A stretch of 52,438 bases of DNA, from positions 1 to 52,438 of the forward strand of contig JAHIMF010000087.1 of assembly GCA_018896645.1 (NCBI GenBank). The letters run 5' to 3'. Of this stretch, positions 42,347 to 49,776 are shown piece after piece (positions within the stretch are counted from its first letter, which is position 1; each line of letters begins with the position of its first letter). This stretch comes from Patescibacteria group bacterium (lineage in GTDB: Bacteria > Patescibacteriota > Patescibacteriia > UBA2591 > JABMQE01). The notes under the pieces were generated by a model. That model saw only the letters and a list, made by a program, of their open reading frames with translations, ran no database searches and was not told the DNA's origin. Both the position numbers and the translations under genes were made by a program.

Positions 42347-42655
42347 CTACTTATTAACCTTATTAACTTTTTCCCTCTCCTCACACAGCTCATCCAACTC
42401 TTTCTTTTCCTCCTTATTCAATTCCTCTTTTACCTTGTTAACTAATCGCCCCAGTTTAACCGTAGCCAACACCACAATCACGGTCACAATAATCGCATAC
42501 CCAAACATGGCAATTAAATTAGACTGTTTGCCAAAAATCGTCTCAAATAATTTCTTTATGGCCTCATTCCAAGCCAAAGCCGCTACTAAACCAAAACCCG
42601 CGGTCACTAAGGTTGACATTTTTTCTAAAATTTCTAATTTAAGTTCTTTATTCAT
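42347..42655 (-). CDS. DUF5654 family membrane protein
   Basis: 102 aa. Two membrane spans (MSTLVTAGFGLVAALAWNEAIKKLF and LIAMFGYAIIVTVIVVLATVKLG) and a charged coiled C-terminus. The 'FGLVAALAWNEAIKKLF' signature fits DUF5654, a family seen in archaea and Patescibacteria. Function unknown. Confidence 0.75.
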   Translation of the reverse strand: MNKELKLEILEKMSTLVTAGFGLVAALAWNEAIKKLFETIFGKQSNLIAMFGYAIIVTVIVVLATVKLGRLVNKVKEELNKEEKKELDELCEEREKVNKVNK

Positions 42656-42771
42656 GCAGATTGATTTATTGCGCTCATCCTCACTTCGTTCGGATTCGCT
42701 TTTATTGATTTATTAGTTTATTCCAAAAATAACAACTCTATTACTATTGAGTTACTATTGTATTACAATTG

Positions 42772-42810
42772 TATTACGCGACCCCGGTCGCAACCGGGGG
42801 AGCTTATTAC
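42772..42810. repeat. 'TATTACGCGA...GAGCTTATTAC' element, copy 2
   Basis: Ends TATTACGCGA and GAGCTTATTAC with centre CCCCGGTcgcAACCGGGG. Preceded by 11-bp tandem units 'gttactattgt'. Confidence 0.75.
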
Positions 42811-42841
42811 TATTAGTTGCCAATCCTTATTTTAAAACTAG

Positions 42842-43900
42842 CTATGATTCATCACTCCCTGTTTTCAACGCCTCACTCACTTCCCGGGCTATCATCAGCT
42901 CTTCATCACTGGGAATCACCAATATCTTCACCCCCCTCAAAACCTTCAAGTTCTTAGTTATCTTCTCTTTGGTAATCGGTTTACCGGCGCCAATTTTGCC
43001 AGTAAAAACTATGGCATCAACTCCGCCAAGTATTGCTAAATAAGCGCCAAGATACTTTTGAATGCGGTACACAAAAATATTAAATGCTAACAAGGCTCGG
43101 CTATCTTTACGTTTGACTGCCTCGAGTAAATCCAAATAATCACCTATTCCACAGATTCCTTTAATGCCACTAGTCCTGTTTAATAATCCAGAAACCATTC
43201 CCTTATCATTGCCATTCATTGAATTTTTTAAGTGCAGCACGATGCCTGCATCAATATCACCAGGACGGGTCATCATTACCAGCCCCTCAAGCGGGGTGTA
43301 CCCCATAGAAGTATCAACTGGTTTGCCTTGCCTAATGGCAGTAATACTGGCTCCGCCGCCCAAATGACAAGTAATGAGATTAATTTTAGAAAGAGGTTTA
43401 CCTAATTTTTCAGCGGCTTGCTGGGCCACAAACTTATGAGAAATACCATGAAAACCAAAACGCTGAATGCCATGCTCTTTATAAAACTCAAAAGGAATAG
43501 CATAAATCTTGGCTTTGTCTGGCAAGTCTTTAAAAAAAGCAGTATCAAAAACTGCAATATTAGGAATACCCGGCAGATATTCTAAACAAGCCCTGATGCC
43601 CGCGATGTTATAAGGATTATGCAGGGGGGCAAGTTTATTATAGGCCTCTAATCGTCCAATGTTATCTTTGATAATCTCTGTCGGCTCGCTAAATTCTGCG
43701 CCGCCATGCACTACCCGATGGCCAATGGCTACCAGAGTTGAAAGATTGCCAATTTCGCGCAAGGCCTGTTTTATAGCTTCATCATGATTTTCCACGCCAG
43801 CAAAATCATTCAAAGCTAAAACTCTAAAACTTTCTAAATCAAAAAGTTTATATTTAAGTGAAGTGGAACCGGTGTTGATGACGAGAATTGAGCTGGGCAT
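42842..43900 (-). CDS. ackA: Acetate kinase (short form)
   Basis: 352 aa against about 400 in most bacteria; some loops are trimmed. 'ILVINTGSTSLKYKLFDLE', 'HRVVHGG', 'VFDTAFF', 'FGFHGISHKFV', 'NLITCHLGGGASITAI', 'SMGYTPLEGLVMMTRPGDIDAG' cover the catalytic Asp, Arg and phosphate-binding residues. Makes ATP and acetate from acetyl phosphate; pduL just upstream on the same strand supplies that substrate. Confidence 0.94.
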   Translation of the reverse strand: MPSSILVINTGSTSLKYKLFDLESFRVLALNDFAGVENHDEAIKQALREIGNLSTLVAIGHRVVHGGAEFSEPTEIIKDNIGRLEAYNKLAPLHNPYNIAGIRACLEYLPGIPNIAVFDTAFFKDLPDKAKIYAIPFEFYKEHGIQRFGFHGISHKFVAQQAAEKLGKPLSKINLITCHLGGGASITAIRQGKPVDTSMGYTPLEGLVMMTRPGDIDAGIVLHLKNSMNGNDKGMVSGLLNRTSGIKGICGIGDYLDLLEAVKRKDSRALLAFNIFVYRIQKYLGAYLAILGGVDAIVFTGKIGAGKPITKEKITKNLKVLRGVKILVIPSDEELMIAREVSEALKTGSDES

Positions 43901-44023
43901 GGGTGATTTAATTTATTAGTTTATTTATTTATTAATTTATTAAACAAAAAATCAGTGAATCACGGCTAATAAACCAATAAATTAATAAATCTCACAGAAA
44001 AAAATATCTCTACCTGAAATGTC

Positions 44024-44590
44024 TTAAATAACCTCCCCGCGCATAGTCCTTACAACACCCGCCGCATTCCCCTCATCCGTATCCACATGCATGCGCCAGA
44101 CATACTCATCATGAACTCTGACAACCACCTTATGAAAAGTTACCTCGCGCCTACCCGCAACTTTAACTGATACTTCTTGGCCATCAGAAACACTAAACTT
44201 TTTAGCATCACTATGATCCGCATGAATGTGGCGTTTTGCTAATATAACACCTTGTTCCAGACTAACTTCACCTTTAGGACCAATAATCTTTATCCCCGGT
44301 GAATCTTTAATATCGCCTGACAAACGCAGGGGTGGCTTAATTCTTAAAATATAAGCATCAGTAGCGCTTAACTCTACTTGGGTTTGCTCGCGGACGGGGC
44401 CTAAAATCCTCACCTTTTCAATCTCCGCTTGTTTAGTTTGCAGTGTTAAATTTTCTTCTGCCGCAAACTGGCCTTTTTGTGAAAGTTCTTTTAAGGGTTT
44501 TAATTCATATCCCCGGCCAAAAAGTTTTTCCAAGTGTTCTTGGGATAAATGCACATGCCGAGCGGAAACTTCAATTAAAATTTTAGACAT
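44024..44590 (-). CDS. pduL: PduL-type phosphotransacylase
   Basis: 188 aa. 'VSARHVHLSQEHLEKLFG' and 'LAKRHIHADHSDAKKF' provide the zinc-binding histidines, with the terminal 'RMHVDTDEGNAAG' of the family. Converts acetyl-CoA (or propionyl-CoA) and phosphate to acyl phosphate. With acetate kinase 123 bp downstream it gives a complete route from acetyl-CoA to ATP. Lacks a microcompartment-targeting extension. The upstream leader is duplicated before the gene at 45340. Confidence 0.92.
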   Translation of the reverse strand: MSKILIEVSARHVHLSQEHLEKLFGRGYELKPLKELSQKGQFAAEENLTLQTKQAEIEKVRILGPVREQTQVELSATDAYILRIKPPLRLSGDIKDSPGIKIIGPKGEVSLEQGVILAKRHIHADHSDAKKFSVSDGQEVSVKVAGRREVTFHKVVVRVHDEYVWRMHVDTDEGNAAGVVRTMRGEVI

Positions 44591-44593
44591 CTT

Positions 44594-44657
44594 GACAAAA
44601 ATTAAAGGTTAAAAAATCAAACCTTGGGCTTTTTTTCTTTTCCAAAAACAATGAGTT
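44594..44657. repeat. Duplicated leader sequence, copy 1
   Basis: About 60 bp ending in 'cttttccaaaaacaatgag' is near-identical to 45344-45411; with the adjacent 'ATGTCTAAAAT' start-codon regions it brackets the toxin-antitoxin-like pair as direct repeats. Confidence 0.8.
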
Positions 44658-44663
44658 ACAATA

Positions 44664-44704
44664 AATTACGCGAAGGTGAGCCGCAGGCGAACCGAGCTTA
44701 TTAC
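44664..44704. repeat. 'AATTACGCGA...GAGCTTATTAC' element, copy 3
   Basis: Same ends as copies 1 and 2 with a different GC-rich centre (aggtgagccgcaggcgaacc). Confidence 0.72.
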
Positions 44705-44726
44705 AATAAGTTACTTTTCATTTTTT

Positions 44727-45026
44727 CTAACTTCTTGATTTCTTATCCACTCCCAACTTTATCCCTACGGGCAACTCCCCGCTCTTCAACAACTTCATCG
44801 GATTCTTTACATATCTCATCGGATCAAGCTCATCAGGAAAAAAGCCAATCTTTTCAAAGCCAATTGGCACCCTCTTTTTATTAAAGGCAATTACATCCCA
44901 AGAGTCATCTGCTTCTTCAGATATAAAAGAATCTTTTGGGTTGCCCCACCAAACATTAATTGTGTTCCCGTAAGGATCAATAAAAATTTGAATTTTCTTT
45001 TTTTTATTACTCATTTTTTTGGCCAT
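44727..45026 (-). CDS. DUF2283-like small protein (putative antitoxin)
   Basis: 99 aa; Lys-rich start, then 'IFIDPYGNTINVWWGNPKDSFISEEADDSWDVIAFNKKRVPIGFEKIGF', the short beta-rich pattern of DUF2283, which often pairs with DUF4258 or RelE-like toxins. Its start overlaps the preceding gene by 16 bp, so the pair is translationally coupled. Antitoxin role is inferred from pairing and size. Confidence 0.6.
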   Translation of the reverse strand: MAKKMSNKKKKIQIFIDPYGNTINVWWGNPKDSFISEEADDSWDVIAFNKKRVPIGFEKIGFFPDELDPMRYVKNPMKLLKSGELPVGIKLGVDKKSRS

Positions 45027-45340
45027 ATTTTCTTCCCCTTTCTCTTGGATTTGCTTGTTAAATATACGGTCACAATAAATCCATCATTATTCAAGTGGCG
45101 CGTTACAACGCAAACCCAATGCTTATTAATTTTATGATAATAAATATGAACATCTTTCTTTTTCCAAACTTCATTCGCCTTAGTCAAACATAATAAAACT
45201 AAATCAAGCTTACCAGCTAAATCCGCATGTTTTGTCTCCGAGATATATCTCCAGTAATTTTTAGTCGTTCTAATTTTTTTACCCAAAACACAAATAACTT
45301 CATAAATCTCTGCAATTTCTGGTAACATTATTTTAGACAT
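45011..45340 (-). CDS. DUF4258-like small protein (putative toxin)
   Basis: 109 aa, basic. 'WRYISETKHADLAGKLDLVLLCLTKANEV', 'HIYYHKINKHWVCVVTRHLNNDGFIVTVYLTSK' resemble a DUF4258/RelE-type mRNase fold with a histidine-rich core and C-terminal strand. First gene of a coupled pair flanked by ~60-bp direct repeats. The toxin role is inferred. Confidence 0.6.
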   Translation of the reverse strand: MSKIMLPEIAEIYEVICVLGKKIRTTKNYWRYISETKHADLAGKLDLVLLCLTKANEVWKKKDVHIYYHKINKHWVCVVTRHLNNDGFIVTVYLTSKSKRKGKKIWPKK

Positions 45341-45343
45341 TTT

Positions 45344-45411
45344 AATAAAAAATTAAAGATTGAAATCAAACCCTGGGCCTTTTTTTCTTTTCCAAAAACA
45401 ATGAGTTACCA
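45344..45411. repeat. Duplicated leader sequence, copy 2
   Basis: Partner of 44594-44657; immediately followed by tandem 11-mers (45406-45468). Confidence 0.8.
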
Positions 45412-45468
45412 TTGTGTTGCCATTGTGTTACTATTGTGTTACTATGAGTTACAACGAGTTACTATAAA
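45406..45468. repeat. Tandem 11-mer array 'gttactattgt'
   Basis: About six degenerate units (gttaccattgt, gttgccattgt, gttactattgt, gttactatga, gttacaacga, gttactataa). Similar runs flank the 'TATTACGCGA' elements near 30480 and 42740. Confidence 0.7.
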
Positions 45469-46511
45469 TTACTTCCCAACTTTTTAATATCTGACAACCT
45501 TAGAAGTCCCTTCTGCGTCCCAATCTCCGCCACCACCGAAGCGCTATTTATCAATGCCAATTTTAAAGCTTTTTCAATATTATTATACAAATGCAGGCCA
45601 GCTATAAACGACGAACCAAAAGCATCGCCGGCACCAGTGGTATCAACCGCTTTTGTCTTGCGCGCTCTTTTATGATAAAGTTTGTCACCGTCATACGCAT
45701 AAACTCCTTTTTCTCCAGCCGTGATAACTACCATGCCAACACCCCAGCCATAAATCGTTTCTAATAAATATTCGGCTTTTTTAATGTGAGAATTTGGTTT
45801 GCCAATGGTTTTGTCAGAAAGCACCAACTCTATCGCCTCGTCCTGATTTAAAATTAAAACATCTGTTAAACGCAAAAATTTATCTAAAATTTTCTTTCCA
45901 CCTTCAAGTTGAGTACTGCCAGGATTCCAGGCCAGCTTAGTGCCTGACCGTTTCCGCCAACCACCAGGCGGAAATTTTGATTTTTGAACATAGGAAATAA
46001 TAGTTTTTAAAATTGATTGCCAATCCGCCCCGGTTAAAGACGACAAATACACCCACTTACTATTGGCTTTCTTTAAATCGTCCTTACTGATGTCTAGGCC
46101 GTTGTTAGCTCCTCGATACAAAAAAGCCGCGTGTTCTTGCTCGTGGCTACGGGTTATGGCGATAAAAGAAAACCCAGTGGCCCCATCCTTATTAACTTGA
46201 ACAAATGATGTATCAACTCCCTCGGTTTTTAAATCCTCTTTTACTTTTTCACCTTCCTTATCATCTCCAATGCAGGCAATAGTAATGGTTTTTAGCCCTA
46301 ATCGCGAAAAAGCCACGGCGGTATTGCAAGCTCCGCCGCCAGTGGAAAAATAAGCTTCCTCAATATTAATCTTGGCTCCCTGCTCAAAACAAACCAACCT
46401 TTGACGGGTTGGGTCTTTTTTATTATTCGCTACCTGACCCTCGTCAGTATAAAAAATAATATCCCGGGTAGCCCCGCCGATTGTTAGAATGTCAAGTTTC
46501 TTGATAGGCAT
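45462..46511 (-). CDS. PfkB-family carbohydrate/nucleoside kinase
   Basis: 349 aa. Substrate motif 'YFSTGGGACNTAVAFSRLG' and ATP/anion-hole motif 'VDTTGAGDAFGSSFIAGLHL' with catalytic Asp define the ribokinase/PfkB family; the substrate (ribose, adenosine or fructose derivative) cannot be told. A repeat-like insert 'KFPPGGWRKRSGTK' sits before 'LAWNPGSTQL'. Start ATG 46511; no SD. Confidence 0.9.
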   Translation of the reverse strand: MPIKKLDILTIGGATRDIIFYTDEGQVANNKKDPTRQRLVCFEQGAKINIEEAYFSTGGGACNTAVAFSRLGLKTITIACIGDDKEGEKVKEDLKTEGVDTSFVQVNKDGATGFSFIAITRSHEQEHAAFLYRGANNGLDISKDDLKKANSKWVYLSSLTGADWQSILKTIISYVQKSKFPPGGWRKRSGTKLAWNPGSTQLEGGKKILDKFLRLTDVLILNQDEAIELVLSDKTIGKPNSHIKKAEYLLETIYGWGVGMVVITAGEKGVYAYDGDKLYHKRARKTKAVDTTGAGDAFGSSFIAGLHLYNNIEKALKLALINSASVVAEIGTQKGLLRLSDIKKLGSNL

Positions 46512-46657
46512 AGGTTATTATTTATTATTCAGCTATTTATTTATTCATTGTTCAAAAAATTGATAAAACATATCTGTGAACTGCGGCTATCCGCTTTAAT
46601 CGGTGGCAATCCGTGTACTATAATTATACAAAAAAATAAAAACTATAGCAAATAAAA

Positions 46658-46689
46658 AAGCGGAGAGGCATGAAAAAACCTTTCCGCTT
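46658..46689 (-). terminator. Rho-independent terminator of the VIT/VWA gene
   Basis: AAGCGGAaAGG / CCTcTCCGCTT on the minus strand followed by TTTTTTATT. It lies just past the gene end at 46712. Confidence 0.85.
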
Positions 46690-46711
46690 ACTTTTTTATT
46701 CTAAGGAACAA

Positions 46712-49054
46712 TCAGGGAATCAACGACCATTCTCCATCTTCGGGCCGCTTCCCCGTACCAAACTTCCAAGCAATATATTCAGAAGCCTCATCACCAGCTG
46801 GCAAGATTGCCGGGCTCGGACGGCCTTCCTCTCTCAAAGCCAAATTATACCAAGCCAGAGCTAATTCAGATTTGGGTTTGGCCCGAAGCTCGGCCACAAC
46901 ATGCCTGTCCAATTTCAAGCCATAGCTGGCTAAACGAACTGCAAAATAGTAGGCCATTGCCTTTTTATCTTCGGGCAGCTTACCGGCTTCTTCTGGGATG
47001 AACTCCTGCCCCACACCAGCAAAAGCCTTTTCCGTTGCTTCGCGGTCTTCTTTAATATTGGATAGAATGGCTACTAAACGGTCCACAACATCTTTGGCAT
47101 CAAGAGTGAATCTGACTGCTGTCGGTATTACTGGTTGAGGCCTGGGCAGTACTGGTGGTCTGGGAATTGGCGGAATGCGCCGGATAACTCCTCGGCCTGT
47201 GGGAAAACCAAGATAGGTTAACTCCTTGGCTGTCCCCCTTTTTACTCCACCAGCTTGAATCCGACGGGCTCCCATTAATCCCAAATAAACCCCAGTAGTC
47301 CCCCAACCTTCTTCCCATTCCCAAACAGTTGGCAAATTAACAGGAATCTCTATTCTCTCGGGCTTCTTGCCGGGAATTTCCTTTAAGGACACGGCCACAA
47401 ACGAGGTGTACCTACAAATAACGCCATACTTTAGGCTCGTTTCGGTCTGGGTATCTTTATCCGGATTTTCCCGAATATAATCCCTGGCCCAAACATGGGT
47501 AGCGAAGTTGCACTCATCGGCCGTTGCAATGTGCAAATCCCATGAAAGCACTTCACCAACTGGATTCTTACCCTTGATGATGATCTGACCTGGCTCGGCC
47601 TTGAAGCGAAGGCTAATAGTCGCTGGCCTGGCCTTAAAGACATCAGAAAGACCAACAACATCAGCACCTTTGGCTTCCACGGAAACACCTTCAAGAACCG
47701 GACCAGAAATATAACCCGTCATCCTACCAGCCACTGCATCATAACCCTCACCAGGATAAACACATTCCCATGTACCCCCGGTTTCTTTAGCCAACATTTT
47801 AATAACTTCATCGTTTACAGCCGTATCAATACCCACCGAGATAATACGGACACCTTTGCCAGTGTAACGCAGACTTTCGGTCTGGCCATCTGTCACCAGC
47901 AGTATTACACCTGGCCGGCCAGAATCAGTGAACATCTGGTGTGCTTGAGTAAGCGCCGGCCCCAGGTCCGTACCACCACTGGCCTTCAGCCTATCAATGA
48001 ACTTCTCTGTGGCTTCGGTAATCTCTCCAATGGGATGACTGGGCCAAACCATCTCTTTATTACTAAAAGGCAGGATACCTAATCGGTGATCAACATTCTG
48101 CGCTCTAAGATTTCCCGCAATCTTTTTAGCAATAACCTTAAGACCTTCAATCTTAGCACCAGACATAAAACCCATACTACCCGAACAATCCAAAACCGCC
48201 ACGATATCTGAACCAACTGGTGTCACCTCTCCAGGAGGCACAATGCTGGCCAGAACAAAGCTTTCGCTGTCAAACTCTCCCTTATGGACCGCGACCTCCG
48301 GCACTTCAGACAAAGATTCATAAACTAATATAACATCCCTGTCTGTTCGAATGTCGCCAGTCTGGATTTCAACCGTCTCGTCCGCGCCTACTTCTCTTTC
48401 CTCAACAATAGCAGGATGCGAAGGACTGGAAAGCTGGCATCTGAATCCAGGTGAAAATCTAACCGTGATGTCTGCATTGTAAGGTACACCCTCCTTGGCA
48501 ACTACCGGCGTAATCCGCGAAGCGTCTGGCACCTCGTCTGTATCTGGTGACCAGCCGCCAGCTTGCTGCCCAGTAGGCTCCCCCGGAATAAATCTTGGCG
48601 CCACTACCAGGGGGATAACAAACCGGCCGCCGCCTGCCTGCCAAGGAACTCGCTGGACATACTTCACTTCAACATTTATTTCTTCACCCGGCTCAATACC
48701 ACCAACATTCATAGTGAAAATATTAACTCTCTCCTGCTCCAGCAGTGAAGCATGATGTCCGGTCTCAATGGCCTCTTCATACTTCTTGCGAGCTTTTTCC
48801 CGTTCTTTGAGTTCCGCCTCAACCCTACGTTCACCAATCTGCATAGCGCAGCCTGTCGCACTTGCCTCTTCGGGCATTGGGAAAACATAAACTGCTTCTA
48901 TTGATTCTTGAGCCTCATTCTTAAACTGCTGGCTGCACTTCACGCCAGCAAAGATGCCATCAACTTCTGCACTGTAGCTAATATGCTTCAAGGGGATGGT
49001 GGACGGTGCTTTCGCCTCTTTCTCTGCTCCCCCCTGAACCTTTTTCTCGGCCAT
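46712..49054 (-). CDS. VIT and von Willebrand A domain protein
   Basis: 780 aa. An N-terminal VIT domain (about 18-150: PLKHISYSAEVDGIFAGVKCSQQF, YVFPMPEEASATGC), then a VWA domain with MIDAS 'VLDCSGSMGF' (Asp289) and 'GGTDLGPAL'. A Pro-rich linker (RRIPPIPRPPVLPRPQPVIP, about 640) and C-terminal helical region follow. No signal peptide. Relatives of inter-alpha-trypsin-inhibitor heavy chains occur in bacteria as metal-dependent adhesion or chaperone-like proteins. Purine-rich SD (AAGGAAAGGAAAGAAGG), own terminator, higher GC than neighbours: probably acquired. Confidence 0.9.
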   Translation of the reverse strand: MAEKKVQGGAEKEAKAPSTIPLKHISYSAEVDGIFAGVKCSQQFKNEAQESIEAVYVFPMPEEASATGCAMQIGERRVEAELKEREKARKKYEEAIETGHHASLLEQERVNIFTMNVGGIEPGEEINVEVKYVQRVPWQAGGGRFVIPLVVAPRFIPGEPTGQQAGGWSPDTDEVPDASRITPVVAKEGVPYNADITVRFSPGFRCQLSSPSHPAIVEEREVGADETVEIQTGDIRTDRDVILVYESLSEVPEVAVHKGEFDSESFVLASIVPPGEVTPVGSDIVAVLDCSGSMGFMSGAKIEGLKVIAKKIAGNLRAQNVDHRLGILPFSNKEMVWPSHPIGEITEATEKFIDRLKASGGTDLGPALTQAHQMFTDSGRPGVILLVTDGQTESLRYTGKGVRIISVGIDTAVNDEVIKMLAKETGGTWECVYPGEGYDAVAGRMTGYISGPVLEGVSVEAKGADVVGLSDVFKARPATISLRFKAEPGQIIIKGKNPVGEVLSWDLHIATADECNFATHVWARDYIRENPDKDTQTETSLKYGVICRYTSFVAVSLKEIPGKKPERIEIPVNLPTVWEWEEGWGTTGVYLGLMGARRIQAGGVKRGTAKELTYLGFPTGRGVIRRIPPIPRPPVLPRPQPVIPTAVRFTLDAKDVVDRLVAILSNIKEDREATEKAFAGVGQEFIPEEAGKLPEDKKAMAYYFAVRLASYGLKLDRHVVAELRAKPKSELALAWYNLALREEGRPSPAILPAGDEASEYIAWKFGTGKRPEDGEWSLIP

Positions 49055-49248
49055 AACCTTCTTTCCTTTCCTTTTTTGGCGTTAGATGATTGATTGCCAT
49101 ATTAGACGACTGATAGGTTTTCCCACCTCCTTTCTTGATTTATAAATGAACGTTCTATACCCGCAATTTTTTATATTATCAAACTTCAATATAAATGTCA
49201 AAGGATAAAAAAAATCATTAAAATAAGTATTTAAAATCAGTATTTCTT

Positions 49249-49322
49249 TGGCAGGCGATGAGGGAATCGAACCCCCGATCTCGGTTTTGGAAACCGATGT
49301 TATACCACTTAACTAATCGCCC
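49249..49322 (-). tRNA. tRNA-Trp (CCA)
   Basis: Acceptor GGGCGAT/ATCGCCT, anticodon arm TCGGT-TTCCAAA-ACCGA (anticodon CCA), T-loop TTCGATT, encoded CCA. Confidence 0.93.
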
Positions 49323-49461
49323 CCTTTATTATTTATTATTCACTTAATAACTAAGCGAAAATAAAAGCAGAAAAATAGTAAATAACTGGATAATAAATAG
49401 TAAATTAAAATATTCCTCAACCCCCGACTACCAATTAAGAAACAAAACATCAAAAAGGAGT

Positions 49462-49617
49462 TTATTTGGTTTCCTTGTGCACCGTGTGTTTTCGACACCA
49501 CTTACAATACTTTTTCAATTCCAACCTATCCTTCACGGTTTTTTTATTTTTCCGGGAATGATAATTAATTCGTTTGCACTCGGTGCATTCTAATTTTATG
49601 AGGTTATCTTGGGACAT
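49462..49617 (-). CDS. rpmG: Ribosomal protein L33
   Basis: 51 aa, [20 protein letters not shown]... ending [15 protein letters not shown]. Two CxxC pairs show the zinc-binding form. Lies between tRNA-Trp and tRNA-Thr genes, a common neighbourhood for rpmG. Confidence 0.94.
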   Translation of the reverse strand: MSQDNLIKLECTECKRINYHSRKNKKTVKDRLELKKYCKWCRKHTVHKETK

Positions 49618-49649
49618 ACGTTTAATAGTTAATAATTAATAATTTACTC

Positions 49650-49724
49650 TGGAGCCGAGAAGAGGATTCGAACCCCCAACCTACTGTTTACAAAACAGTT
49701 GCTCTACCATTGAGCTATCTCGGC
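49650..49724 (-). tRNA. tRNA-Thr (UGU)
   Basis: Acceptor GCCGAGA/TCTCGGC, anticodon arm ACTGT-TTTGTAA-ACAGT (anticodon TGT), T-loop TTCGAAT, encoded CCA. Confidence 0.95.
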
Positions 49725-49776
49725 ATTACTTATTATTATCATAAAAAAAGAAAAATGTCAAACATAACTTGGCTCG

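Noticed and set aside
45406-45468. CRISPR-like array
   Set aside because: The units are 10-11 bp tandems without spacers and no cas genes are near.
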